64,000 bases of DNA, from assembly GCA_027924585.1 (NCBI GenBank), contig BSBM01000994.1, positions 7,075,001-7,139,000 of the forward strand. The letters are read 5' to 3'. The position numbers were made by a program, and so were the translations under genes. The first letter of the stretch is position 1. Each line of letters begins with the position of its first letter. Shown piece after piece: positions 10,801-23,389 of this stretch. The notes under the pieces are model-generated. The model saw nothing but the letters and a program-made list of their open reading frames with translations, did no database searches and was not told the origin of the DNA. This DNA comes from Larix kaempferi. Lineage: Eukaryota; Streptophyta; Pinopsida; Pinales; Pinaceae.

Positions 10801-13366
10801 CTTTTATTAATACCATACCATAACCGAATTAATAACCATTCATTAAATAATTCACCATAACTATTTAAGTTAATTATTAATTAAGCACAAGCAAGTACAT
10901 AGTGATCATTTATAATCACAACACATCCATGCAATATTTCAATAGATAATTCATATATACATGTAGACGAGTTATGTAAGTGTAGCTAAGGCTTACATAG
11001 ATCACACAGGTACACTAACAGTACTTAACCACACAACATTCATAATCACAAAATGTATTGGTTACTGGCACATTCTTAAACACAATTTGCAATGTTTGAT
11101 AATTTAATTAACTAAATAGAATTAATTGATGAACAATTTTATAAGTTACTGAGTTACGACACATGACTCAACAAAGGTTTTCAACATACACAGTTAAGCA
11201 ATTTTTCTTCCTCACTTCATGATAGGCCTATCTACTTACATCGTCTATCTAATTCACAACTAACTTCCACATCCTATCCTTCCTCTACTGGAATACCCTG
11301 AAGTGTCACGCCATGACTGGCTCCAGTTAGAACCCGTAAGCGGAAGTGTCGACTACATCGATCGAACTTCCCTAGCAGGCACCCACTAGTCATCAACACA
11401 CACCTTGGGGAGCACGTCGTAGCACAACCCTCCCATGACTCCATGTTTTAGGGATAAATGGTGGGTAATTACTCCACCCCTCTAATGGAACAAGGTTCTA
11501 CATCTATACTAACATAGTGATTGTGTTACGACTGTGTGCTCAATTTTTGTCATCAAATAAACAATTTGGGAGGTTGGGTTTCCTGAAACCCCACACCTAC
11601 CCATACATCATGATAATAATACATTAATCATGCTAAACAAATAATGCATCACTTGCATACAATTTATCTTTTGGAATCCATGTCCTCGAGGTACTCCCAC
11701 CTCGTAGGATCTAGCTACCACTTAGCCCTTTTAACCTGTAGGTTAGCCTCCAAACACATGATCGAGAATATCGTGCAATCATTCACATGCATATATATTT
11801 CATTACTAACAAACACTAATGCAAATAATTTCTATGTATCATGCACCTGGTATCATATCTATCTATTTATCATATAAATTTTAACTCGGTATCCACGTAC
11901 CCATCATTTAGTAAATTTGCATGCTAGAGACATAATCAAAACATGAATATAATTCATAACATTAACATCACACACACATGCACACACACATATATATATA
12001 TCGGAAAAATAATGGAACCATATGTTCATAGTGTCATCAAACTGACGAAGTTTCACAATAATAAGCAAATACAACATATAATGATAGTACAGGTAGTAAG
12101 GTCAACATATAATAAGCATTACACAAGAAATACAAGTAGTTCACATAAAAGTGAGGCTAAGTCAACATGCCTCAAATAGACAACCCAATCATCCTTCTTA
12201 TGAATTTAAATGTAACTACCAAGCATTTAAATGTGAATCCACGGGTTACACAATCTATGCATACCACATCGATCTAAGCTATTCAGCTTGAGAAGATAGA
12301 TACATACAAGAGTCACATGCTACTTAGCATGTCAAGGGATTGGATACAACCAAATTCATGCTAAACAATGCATTTCCCTTCCATGGATTCCTTCTGACAG
12401 CACAACAGTGAGTCACCTCATTGTTTCCAGTGCTTATTAATTCCATCTGGGTCGGTGCATACACCATTCTCCATATCACTGGAAATTAGCTCTGGTTTTG
12501 ACAACAACAACCAAAATCCACCATAGAACAATTAATTGTTTCAAGAATATGGTTACAAGAACAAACAAAGGCAATTTACAAAGTAGTGACCACACACAAT
12601 AATCAGATATCACAATGGGATTTACCTATGGAATAATAATTCAAATATCCCTTAGCTTGAACAACCCAAGACAAGTGTCCACTCCGAGACTCCATGCAAC
12701 AACCAAGTCACATACAATTTAGGCTTTAAGGATAATTCCCTTATACAATCAATTTCATAGAGTTAATCAGAAACATACAACATCAAGCAACAATTTCTCA
12801 CTTGAGAAAATCATCTTGCTGGTTATAGATAGTCCCAAAGCTTCACACTCTTTAGGAGACAAACAATCTTATATTTGCAATTAAAAATTCTATCATACAT
12901 TTACATGTACAAACACGAACCATCATAAGATATTTATATAATAAATAGATAAGTTGAGAATGTACATAACATTACAGCAAGGGGCCAAACTCTTGTTTGG
13001 TCTCTTCCTACAGAATCTTCTTTCATAATTTCAAAAACCCAAAAATTATATTTCTATCTAGAAACATAATATATAAAAGATCTTAAACTTCAAGTTTTGC
13101 TTGAAGTTCTCAAATTATTCGAACATATTGACTTACCAAGATTAACCAGATGGAAACTAAGTTAATCCATACTTTCACATGCAAGATAACCATACAAGGT
13201 TTGCCTTTACTTTGTAACTCAATAATATGAGAGTTGTAACCTCAACTACTGTTTGAACAACATGAACTATTAATTAGCTTATTCGATAATACAATAGATA
13301 CAATTATGCATACACTTTCTTTCAGAAAGAAAACAAATCACCCTAAGGTTCGGGAGTTGTAGCCTC
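7860..13366. other. Non-coding, AT-rich; probable internal region of a minus-strand LTR element
   Basis: No reading frame here shows recognisable protein similarity. A GC-richer block at about 9990-10330 (C-rich on plus) and another at 11280-11470 stand out from the AT-rich surroundings. A short CA/TA run is at 11968-12002. Because a PBS and an LTR with opposite orientation follow at 13368-15311, part of this stretch should be the interior of that element, apparently without gag or pol. Confidence 0.4.
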
Positions 13367-13367
13367 A

Positions 13368-13379
13368 GCTCTGGTACCA
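13368..13379 (-). other. Primer-binding site (initiator-Met tRNA type)
   Basis: The minus strand reads TGGTACCAGAGC, one base from the canonical TGGTATCAGAGC. It sits 3 bp from the LTR starting at 13383, which fixes the element orientation as minus. Confidence 0.7.
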
Positions 13380-13382
13380 CTT

Positions 13383-15311
13383 TGTAATGCACCCTTCATT
13401 ACACTGGACTTAAGACACAATATTTTTTTTAATATAAAACATATATGCATAGTATCCACCTGCATAATGCTTATATGCATACTTATCACAAGAGCATATT
13501 AAAATGTATAATAAATAGAAGTAAATAGCAGAAGATTAAACTATTTCATGAGATGCATGAAATATTATATAAGATGTGTAACAGGTAAAATTATTTTAGT
13601 GGAAACATAAAATGTTTCACAAGACATAATTTCAAAAACACATATGCATAGTAATTTTATGCAATAATGTAGAAACTTATATATTTCCATGTGCCACTTG
13701 TCTAGAACATATAAATTTTTTCACCATTTAATACACATAATGAATTTTATTAATATGCATTAATAAACTAGGGTTTGGAAAAACAACCCTTCCCTACCCT
13801 TCTTATAAATACTTTCCTAAAAATTGTGCATTAAAAATTTTGTGAGAATTGCGCAGTAAAAGCTTTTGCACTAAGACGTGCACAATATATGTGTAGCATT
13901 AAAATATTATTATGTCACATTAACTTAGCGCACATAGTAATATTTTTTTTATAAGTCCTACATTCATAATGTTTATATGCATTATTTAAGCTAATGCACA
14001 GCAATGCATAGAAAAAACATACTAAATCAATCTTTTAGCGAAAGCTTAATTTAATTATATGTCACACATTTCTGAATTCTAATTTTACTTCATCATTAAT
14101 TCACAGAATAAATATTTATCATTAAAATACCTTATAATGGACCCATGATAAACTAATACTTGGAGCAACTTTCCAATTAAATCATTAATAAAAGCGTAGT
14201 AAATATTCTATTAAAAACCGTGTAATAAAACTGTACAGTAAAACCGCGCAATAAAACACTCTTTTGAATTGTACAATAATGTGCAACTAGGCTTATTAGA
14301 CTAGCAATTACAACCTTCATGGTATGTATTTTTATTATTATAATGGCAATAAAAACTTAAATAATAGTATTTATAACATAAGTTATAAATAACATAATAG
14401 TTTAAGAAAGTTATAACTTTATTTCCATATCATTTGACCAATATCCATTTAAAACACTATAAGTATAGTGCAATAATTCTAAGCTTACTACGCAGTAAGA
14501 GGTTTACAACATTATAAGAACTGCCAAATAATTCCAAGTAGTAAATTATTTCATAGTGCAATAGTTCAACCTATGTTACTTGCATGCAACCCAACAACAA
14601 TATTCCAACTTAAGAAAAATTAAAGCACAATAAGAATTGAGCAATAAAAACTACATGTTTGGTAAAACTGCGCAATAAAATCCTTATTAATCCAACTTGT
14701 ACAATTCCAATTCATATAAATTTTACAAATTAAATATCAATCATTATTGGCACCAAGTTTTTGGTATAGATAAACAAGGCTAAATTTAACTTAACATATC
14801 ATTTAACATTTCTTGCAAACGCAAATCTTCCTGTGGATTTTAAATACCATTCATTACAAGGCATATTAATTATTCCTTAACACATGGTATTTGTTTTCAA
14901 TTTACCAATTAAGTAAAAGGGTTAGCTGTGTGCATCTCAATGCAATTAACAAAAATTACATTAATGTGGTTTATAATTTCCCTTCATGGTTTACCAAAAC
15001 CATGATACCATTATTTATTACCACCATAGATCCATCTTCAACTCATATCAAACACCGATATGGATCCAATTTCTTGAGGTGTAGTGTTTTTTTAATCTTA
15101 AACTCTAGAAATTTGATTTGATTCCTCTCTTGCTTGATAAATCCGGGTTTGATTTTTAAGTTTCTATTTTGGACATGGATTTTTTTAATTACTTTTCATA
15201 TTTTTTTATTTTATAAACGGATATGGATTTTTTTAAATTACTTTTCATAATTTTTTATTTCATGAACCAACATGAATATTTTTAATTATGGTAACCTTAC
15301 ATTGCATTACA
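13383..15311 (-). repeat. Complete LTR (1929 bp) of a minus-strand LTR retrotransposon
   Basis: On the plus strand it opens with TGTAATGCA (13383-13391) and closes with TGCATTACA (15303-15311), a perfect 9-bp terminal inverted repeat with the TG...CA rule, and it abuts a PBS. It contains AT-rich sequence with recurring GCGCAATAAAA-like motifs (about 13850, 14245, 14670) and a ~49-bp tandem repeat near its outer end. No coding capacity. The second LTR was not found in the window. Confidence 0.75.
15172..15290. repeat. Tandem repeat, period ~49 bp, about 2.4 copies
   Basis: ACATGGATTTTTTTAATTAC at 15173 recurs at 15222 and, shortened, at 15270. It lies inside the outer end of the LTR. Confidence 0.6.
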
Positions 15312-16224
15312 ACATCTCCCCATACTAAGCTTTAGAAAACCTCGCTCCTCTCAGTGCAATAACAATTTGTCATCACATGTGGTGACGTGAATCTTACCAC
15401 TTTGCAGCAAAAATTTTATGGATAAATTTTATTTGATCCCTCGTTCTAAGTGATTACAGATTTTTTAATAGTAATAAATTACCGCATGAGTATAAGATCA
15501 TTGTTACATGTACTATTGTTACATTTTGCATTCCCAATGGATCATTCTCTTGCATTGTCTTTAGAGTTGGTCACTTTTAATAATTATTTTTTATGGCATA
15601 TAGCTGACATGATTGTAATTGTACCATGTCTTTGTATCTATTGAATATAAGGCTCACCAATGTTAGTGACTTCGTTTTCTATTTTCATGGATGGATGCTT
15701 GGCATGGGTATTCCAATCTCACATGTATTAATGATTGTGTGAATGAGATGATATTGTTATTGTTTTTGCTGTGATATTGTATTAATGATTGTGTGAATGA
15801 GATGATAATAGCTTTTAGCTTAATATAAATGAATGGTAATATCATTCATAATTAATGTGTGATTTTGTGGCTTTTGTTATAATAGATTTTAGCTTAATAT
15901 AAATGAATGGTAATATCATTCATAGTTAATGTGTTGTGTCATTCGTCAAGGTAGCTTGTGCCTTGACTTTGAGTTTGCTAGATGGGTCATATTTTGAATT
16001 ATTGGCATATTGTTTCTGCATTGTTAATCCCAGTGCTTTGTTTCCAATCGTCTTGATCATTTTTGGAAGACATTTTATGTAGTTTGTTCAATCATGCAAT
16101 GTTGTTAAATGGGGATTTGATTTTCCTTTAATTACTGTGATATTCACTCGCTGCTAATTCTATACGGCCTTAATTAGTTAATATCGATGTTAGTATGTTG
16201 GAATTATTTTATGTTATTTTTATT

Positions 16225-16314
16225 TAGGTATTATATGTCCCTTGGCACCTTCAGTGGGGAATTTACGAGTAGGTATTATATGTCCATTGGCACTTTTAGT
16301 AGGGAGTTTACGAG
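16225..16314. repeat. Tandem duplication, 45 bp x 2
   Basis: TAGGTATTATATGTCC begins at 16225 and again at 16270, each followed by TTGGCAC-TT and a GGGA-TTTACGAGT end. Confidence 0.8.
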
Positions 16315-16339
16315 TTGAATGTCTTGTTTTCCCCTTTCA

Positions 16340-16640
16340 TTTCTCTTCCAAGAATACTTTTGATAGGAGGTTTGATTGTGAGAGCACATTCCAAATTCCA
16401 TTGGGATCTTATTGACTCATTTCCTTATCTTTCCATTCAATGTCTCTTCTAGGTGTGCTTTCGTTATGAGGTTTTGATTGTAAGAGCACCTTTTATCAAG
16501 AACTTATCAACTAATTTCCTTGTCTTTCCTTGTAATGGCTCTACCAACCATGGCTCCAATATGTGAATTTGAGTTTCGAAGAATATTCCATCGAGAAAGT
16601 ATTAACTGACTTCCTTTCCTTCCCCTCTGATGGCTCTTCT
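16340..16640. repeat. Degenerate tandem repeat, period about 90 bp, ~3 copies
   Basis: Units share GGAGGTTTGATTGTGAGAGC (about 16367) or its variant about 16460, then ACT-ATTTCCTT-TCTTTCC and a GGCTCT/GTCTCT box. The plus-strand ORF at 16563-16787 lies mostly in this material and is not considered a gene. Confidence 0.5.
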
Positions 16641-17569
16641 ATGCATGCATCCGATATTTTACATCAGGGATCCCTTCCATTTGGGAAAATGTCTCTTCCA
16701 AATGACCCATCAATGACGGTCCCAAATCTGTGTTGTTATTTGGATGGCCCATCCATCAGATCATCTTTGATTGGGAATCATTGGTAACCCCTTGTCCCTA
16801 TTTCGATCAATGAATCCATCTAGGCGTTTTTCTCATGGAAGGCCTTGTTAGCCTCTAGATTTCCCATGATTGCTTTTTGTTGCATGCATTAAACCATAAT
16901 ATTCCAATAGACTATTGGTATTTCGATGCACAAGGTGATTTTTGTTCCTTTCTTGAAAAAAGTCTTAATTCTTGTGTTGGTTGAGCAATTTGAAGGTTTT
17001 TCTAGTCAACCTTGAAGGCTACTGAATGGGAATTTATTTTCCATCTAACCCCTATTAGCATTCCTATGTTTACAACAATTCATAATTTCATAGAGATTGA
17101 AATCAAAGTGTAATATGGAATGAAGTGAACTTATGACCTAGAGTTCTAGTTGTATCCGATGTGGTTCTATGTTATGATATGTATCATTGGCTTCTTGTTT
17201 TTTGATATTATGAGTGACCATTTCTATACCTCATACACCCACTCTAGGCTAGTAATGATTTACTAGAGTGGAGGTTTTTCTTGGGGGTGTCCTTCCCCTT
17301 CACCACTTGTTTATTTATCATGGTATACTTGAAGGTGGGATGTGTCAACCCTTGTAATATATGGTAGCCCTTAGAGGCTTATAATATCTACAGATCCATT
17401 TCCATATAATTTATTTGGTTGGTATGGTCCTAGCCATCCATAATTGAGTTTCTATATTTTGTTATGTTTCTGGTTTTCATATAGGAGGATGAGATAGTAT
17501 TCCCTTAACTCGTGTTTTTTTAACCTTTTATACTGCGCTCAGTTGCCATGAAAAACACCTGCAAACTAT

Positions 17570-19123
17570 AGCAAAAACCCCCTTGGTGGTCTTTGAAATC
17601 AAAGTTGGATGTAGATGCCATTAAGATATTTTTCGCATCAAGGATATGTCGCAAGGATTTGATAATGGTTGAGGAAGGAAAACAATCACTTTAGGGATAT
17701 TGTTGACCTCTCTCCAACTCAAGATCCTTGATTGATTCCTTGTACCATCACACCAATCCTTTCTCGGGGTTAGATGTAGGCATTCGATTGGAATACATGT
17801 GTCATGTGTAGGTTTTGTCCACTATAAATAGGTCTGGACCATGCCAAATTGTCAATGGGGTAAACAAGAGACTTAAGCAATGATTGAACCTTATAGATTT
17901 CAAGTTCCATGAATAATCCCTATGCATAGCAACACAATCCCTCAATAGGGCATATTTTCCTTACACATTGGATATGGGCGTCATTAAGAGGTTTCATGCA
18001 CTGTGGATGGGTCTCAAGTCCTTAAGCATAATATTGGTAGGGAAGCAATATCCTAAGGACTTTGAAATTTGACGGGACAGGGAAGCATTATCCTCAAGCC
18101 CTAAACAAATTTTCTCAGGCTCAACTATCATCAATGCACCCCCAAACCTCCACATATGAACTTTGTTAGTTAACAATCACCTCCAAGGGTGCTTTGCATG
18201 GCATCATTAGGTTAGTTGTGGGTTGGAAATGTGTCTATAGGTTTGTCCAATGTCATCAGAGGAAAATAATGGGCCTTGAAATGTGCCCTAAACACCGCTT
18301 ATTCAACTCAACCTCCTTGAGAAACATGTGCAAACTACATCACAAATCCTCCCTCAAGGCTCTTTGGCATTAACATTTGATATAGATTCTGCTAAGATAT
18401 TTCCCACATTGCGGATGGATCATAGGGAATTGAACATGGTCAACAAAGGAAAACTACAAGTGCCCCAGGGATATTGTTGAATCTTCTCAAACTCAACAGT
18501 AATCAATGATTTTGTAACATCACATCGGTCCTTTATAGGTTTTCTATGTATCCTTTTGAGTGGGATATAGGTTTCATGGGTTAGTTTTGTCCATTGGAAA
18601 TAGATATAGACCATAACAAATGGTTAATGTTGTAAACAAGGGCTTTAAGATTAACTCAACATTCTTGAGCTCAAGTTCCATGAAAATTACCTAGACATAG
18701 TGATATGAGCCCTCAATTAAGGGTCTTTTCCCTAGGCGCTACATATGGGTTCCATTAAGATGTTTCACACATTGTGGATGGGTCTCAAGGCCTTAACCAT
18801 TGACGCACCCTCAAACCTCCACACATGACCTTTGTTGGTTAACAATTGCCTCCAAGGGTTCTTTATATGTCATCAATACATCAGTTGTGCACTAGGAATG
18901 TGTCTAGCATTCTATCTAATGTCATAAAAGGACAATAATGAGTGTTATTCCATGAACATTACTTCTCGGGATCAATCATTATGAACAACAGCTGAAAACC
19001 ATAGAAAAAACCCTTTCTCCATGGTTTTTGGCATCAAGGTTGGATATTGATACAATTAAAGGCTTTTTCACATTGAGGATGAGTAGTAAGGCCTTAAATA
19101 GGGTTGAGGAAGGAAAACAAGTG
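17570..19123. repeat. Degenerate long-period tandem array, unit about 0.66-0.77 kb, a little over two copies
   Basis: Landmarks recur in order: GGTTGAGGAAGGAAAACAA at 17668, a variant at 18439 and again at 19102; GGATATTGTTGA at 17695 and 18469; GGATGGGTCTCAAG near 18005 and 18777; CTCCAAGGGT near 18180 and 18850. Spacing is 771-774 bp for the first two copies and shorter later. The third copy is cut by the copia LTR at 19124. Within the unit, GGGAAGCA-TATCCT is duplicated at about 18039 and 18081. No coding capacity is seen. Confidence 0.75.
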
Positions 19124-19679
19124 TGTTGGTTGTGCAGCTTGATCTTCATTACTCAGAGGTTTTTTTTTAGTCGTGTCTAGATCCCAGACCATGAAGGGGG
19201 GTTTGGGGGGTATTCCCCCCCAATAGAGTCTTCATCAGGGGCCCAAGGGGGCCAGCGTCCCCATAGCGAAAATTTTGGAAACAAATTCCTTGTAAAATGT
19301 TGTAATTTCATAGTCATGACTTGGTGAATAATGGGTAATTTACTGGCTCGTGATATTGGGTGTCCCATAGTATTTTCCCATGGTAATCCATCTTTAAAAG
19401 GAAAGAATTGTAATATGGCTATGCATTGTAGTATTGTAAAGATACCTATGATTGTGTAAGATAGACTGTGAGAGAGCGAAGAGGAAATTGCAGTAGATGT
19501 ATTGTTGGTTGTATCCCTTCATTTACTGGATAGATTAATAAAAGGACTGGCAATTTCTCTATGGATGTAGCCCATATTGGGTGAACCACGTATATTGGTG
19601 TCTCTCTTTTATTATGTTGATGTGTTTTATTAATGAATCTTCTTTTATGTTATTTCTCCGTGATCCTATTTTCCTAACA
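19124..19679 (+). repeat. 5' LTR of a plus-strand Ty1/copia element (556 bp)
   Basis: Starts TGTTGGTTG and ends CCTAACA, imperfect inverted ends obeying TG...CA, directly followed by a PBS. The segment GGATGTAGCC-ATATTGGGTGAACCACG near 19562 is the typical end region of copia LTRs. The left edge cuts the third copy of the preceding tandem array. Confidence 0.75.
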
Positions 19680-19680
19680 A

Positions 19681-19694
19681 TTGGTATAAGATCC
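19681..19694 (+). other. Primer-binding site, decayed initiator-Met type
   Basis: TTGGTATAAGATCC follows the LTR after one base; the canonical form is TTGGTATCAGAGC. Position and partial match support the call. Confidence 0.65.
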
Positions 19695-19735
19695 AAAGGT
19701 CTATTTGGAAGATAAACTTGTAGGAAAGAAGAGTT

Positions 19736-20500
19736 ATGGGTTTGAGTGAGAGAAATAGTGGAAGAAGGAGAGTTTAAGGTTGGGAAATTTAATGTCCAAA
19801 ACTACTAATTATGGAAGATGAAAACGAATTACTATTTGTATCAGAAGGATCTATTCCTACTGTTGGGGGGAAAAACAAAACAATCGGCGACTATGAAGGA
19901 TGAAGAATGGGAGGTTCTTGATAGAAAGGAACTAGGAACAATACGGTTGTGCTTGGCTTCATCAGTGGCTTTCAACATTTCAAAATAAAATACAACAAAG
20001 GGTCTGATGAGTGCATTGGGTAAACTGTATGAAAAACCCTCGGCCTCCAACAAGGTATTTCTAATGAAGTGTTTTTTTAATATGAAGATGTTAGGAGGCG
20101 GATCTGTTGCTAATCATTTAAATGAATTTAATATGATTACAAATAAGCTAAGTTCTGTAAAAATGAACTTTGAAGATGAGGTTAGGTCTATTCTAATCTT
20201 GTGCTCATTTCCAGAAATATGGAATGACTTGGTCATGGCTGTAAGTAACTCTATCTCTAGTTCAAACACTTTGAAATTTTATGATGTTGTTGGTGTTATT
20301 CTTAGTGAGTAAATGCGAAGGAGAAGCACAGGTGAGACATCAGGTAATGAGTTGACCATGGAGAGCAGGGGAAGATAAAGGGAGAGAAAAAAGATACCAA
20401 GTAATCATAGAAAATACAAGAAGAAAAAATCCAAGTCCAAACTAGGGAATATAGAGTGTTGGAACTGTGGAAAAAAAGGACATCTGAAGAAAGACTATAG
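19736..20500 (+). pseudogene. Ty1/copia gag pseudogene
   Basis: After ATG 19736 and a frameshift, the Gag frame reads FKVGKFNVQNY, a stop, then LWKMKT, the usual copia Gag start. DEEWEVLDRKELGTIRLCLA follows, then a further stop. The longest open piece (20007-20312) has the UBN2-type Gag core: LGKLYEKPSASNKVFLMKCF, VANHLNEFNMITNKL and ILCSFPEIWNDLVMAV. A zinc knuckle at 20457-20498 reads CWNCGKKGHLKKDY, with the last Cys replaced by Tyr. Several stops make the gene non-functional. Confidence 0.85.
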
Positions 20501-22678
20501 ATCTCTAAAGAATAAAGGAGATGGACATCAAGAGACTACTCAAGAAGAAAATGTGGTAGGTGATGTGTTACAAGATGCTTTGATTCTTATATTAGATAAT
20601 ACTAGTGATTACTGGGTAGTAGATTCAGGAGCTTCATATCATGCTACACCCCATAATAATTTTCTTTATGTTTATGTTCAAGGTGATTTTGGACATGTTT
20701 TATTGGGTGATGAGGAACCATGTAAAATTTTTGGAATGGGTAAGGTATGGATAAAGTTAAATAATGGAGGTGAATGGTTGTTGAAAGATGTAAGGCATAT
20801 TACTTCTATGAAAATAAATCTGATCTCAACAGGGCAGTTGGGAGATGGCGGTTGTTTATCTACATTTGGATAAACGTGGTGGAAGATCACTAAATGATCG
20901 ATGGTGATAGAAAAAGGAGACATGATAAGTAGGTTGTGTTTATGTCCTCATAATACTGTATGTTCTATCTCTTTGGCTTCCACGAGAACATATATAGCAT
21001 TGTGCAATCATAGGCTTGGACACATGAGTGAGAAGGGGATGCAGATTCTCCACTCAAGAAAGTTGCTTCCATATCTAAAGCAGGTAATTTTGGAATTCTG
21101 TGAGAACTGTGTCCATGGAAAACATAATAGAGACATATTTCTTAGATTTGGGAAATAGAAGGAGTGAACAGTTAGAGGTTGTGAATATAGATGTATGGGG
21201 ACCGGCTCAGGTACAATCTCTTGGTGGATATTGTTATTGTGTTAATTTTATTGATGATGCAAGAAAAAATGGATTTATTGCATTAGACAAAAATCTGATG
21301 TGTTTCTACTTTTAAGAAATGAAAATATTTGGTTGAGAATGAGACATGAAAAAGGTTGAAGTGTCTCAGATCTGATAATGGAGGTGAATACTGCAGAAAT
21401 GAGTTTGATAGTTATTGTTCATACCATAGGATTCATAGAGAGAAGACATTCCCATGAACACCACAATAATATGGTGCATCAGAAAGGATGAATAGAACAA
21501 CCCTGGAGAGTGCAAGGTGTATGAGATTGTATGCAGGGTTCCCCTTAGAGTTTTGGGAAGATGTTGTAGATATCGTTGTTTACTTAATAAACAGAGGGCC
21601 TTGAAGCACTTTGGATGGTGGGATTCCAGTGGAGGTATGCATAAGTGAAAAGGTAAACTACTATTTTCTGATAACTTTTGGTTGTGAAGCATTTGCCCAT
21701 ATTGATAAAGAAAATAGAACAAAGATGAGGATAAATCCAAGAAATGTACCTTTATTGGATATGGGGTTGATTATTTTGGTTATCGCTTATGGGATTATGA
21801 AAATAAAAAAATAATTAGGAGTAGAGATGTGGTATTCAATGAAAAGGTCATGTATAAAGATCAGTTGTAGAGAAAGAAATAGGTAAAGGAAAACACAGAG
21901 TACACAGTACTTGAATAAATCAAAGAAAATGAAGTTTCCAACGGTGTCGAAAAATCAAGAACATCAACAGGTACCTCAAACTCCTGCAAGTGTTAGAAGA
22001 TCTACTAGGTCAAGTAGACCCACTGAATGATACTCTCCTTCATTGTATTATTTATTATGATTGACTTTGGTGAACCAAAATGTTATGAAGAAGCAATGTA
22101 GGTGGAAACTAGAAAGAAGTGGGAGCAAGGCATGAATGAGGATATGGACTCATTGGTAGGAAACCAGACTTAGAATTTGGTTCAATTTCCTGCAGGTAAA
22201 AGAACATTGTAGAATAAATGGGTTTACAGGTTGAAGGAATAATATAAAGGAAAGAAGTGGTACAAGGCCATACTTGTTGTAAATGGGTTTCAAGAACAGA
22301 AAGGTATAGATTTTGATGAAATATTTTCTCCTGTTGTTAAAATTACTTCAATTAGAACTATTTTAAGTCTAGTGGTGGTAGAAGATTTGCATCTTGAACA
22401 GTTAGATGTAAAAACAACCTTTCTCCATGGGGATTTGGAGGAAGATATTTATATGCAGTAGCCACAGGGGTATGAGGTCAAAAGGAAGAATAATTTGGTA
22501 TGCAGGTTGAAGAAAAGCTTCTATGGCTTGAAGCAAGCTCCAAGGTAGTGGTATTTGAAATTTTTCAGGTTTATGACATAACAAGGTTCTAGTATATGTC
22601 ATTCTGATCACTGTGTTTATTTCAAGAGGCTATATAATGGAAGATATATTATCTTGTTATTGTATGTGGATGACATGC
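20501..22678 (+). pseudogene. Ty1/copia pol pseudogene (protease, integrase, partial reverse transcriptase)
   Basis: Domains follow in copia order. Protease: WVVDSGASYHATP at about 20616. GAG_pre-integrase: RLGHMSEKGMQIL and FCENCVHGK (about 21010-21120). Integrase core: NIDVWGPAQVQSLGGY and FIDDAR (about 21190-21270), then RSDNGGEY (about 21365) and a decayed region ending in [73 protein letters not shown], and the catalytic LYVDDML at about 22660. Many stops and frameshifts. The sequence breaks off just after YVDD where the palindrome begins, so the rest of RT, RNase H and the 3' LTR are missing. Confidence 0.88.
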
Positions 22679-23238
22679 TTGTAGTATGAAGAAAGAGGGA
22701 TGAGAGATTAAATAGGTGTGTGAGAATTGTGGAAAAATATAAGTGAAAAAAGGTTAAAATAAGATTAAAAAAAGTATAGAATTGTAATGATAAGAATTGT
22801 TATAAGGAGAAAAGGGGAAAGGGTAAAATGAGTTCAGGATTATATATTAATTTATATTTTATAAATCAACTAGGTTAAGGGATGTTATGAGATAATAAGG
22901 AATTTTTTTATTGAAGAATAATTAAGAATAAGATTAATAGTTATATTTAATTAATTATTAAATTAATTTAAAATATTTTATTTAATTATTAATAATAGAA
23001 GCAATTATATATATATATATATATATATAAAAGTTAATATGATCAATAAATTTGAATTAACAATGTGCTACATAATAAGTTAGGGAAAACTTTATATATT
23101 ATATATTATGGATGAAGGATATAATTTGGAAGATGGTTTTAATCCGAGAGTTAAGAGGAAAGTTAACATAATGGTAAGGGTGAGAAATTCAAAGTGAATG
23201 AAATGATTAAAATGATTTTTAAGGTTGGTAAAGGTGAT
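22679..23238 (+). repeat. Left inverted arm (~560 bp)
   Basis: It matches the reverse complement of 24358-25740 (minus an insertion) along its length. Shared anchors include GTGTGAGAATTGTGG, GGTTAAAATAAGATTAAA, CTAGGTTAAGGGATGTTATG, GAGTTAAGAGGAAAGT and AAGGTTGGTAAAGG. An (AT)n run lies at about 23004-23030. Confidence 0.85.
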
Positions 23239-23389
23239 GACAAGATAGATAAAATACGGGTGATTTTTTTGGGACTTAGAAATCTAGGAGAGGAGAGAAA
23301 TTGAAATGGGGAGCAAGAGGTGATGGAGATAGATGATGATCAAGGGAGTTAATATGGGTGAGATTAGAATAATTAATGAGAGGAATTGA

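Larger units (their letters stand above)
15312..17560. other. Non-coding stretch with several local duplications
   Basis: No gene is recognisable. Local repeats: TATTAATGATTGTGTGAATG near 15725 and 15779; AGCTTAATATAAATGAATGG near 15817 and 15891; and the repeats at 16225-16314 and 16340-16640 listed separately. Confidence 0.5.

Noticed and set aside
16563-16787. 74-codon plus-strand ORF
   Set aside because: It overlaps a degenerate ~90-bp tandem repeat and has no recognisable motif.
22679-22691. TTGTAGTATGAAG as continuing copia RT sequence
   Set aside because: The same 13 bases close the right arm of the palindrome at 25728-25740, so they belong to the inverted arms; a chance overlap with the RT frame cannot be fully excluded.
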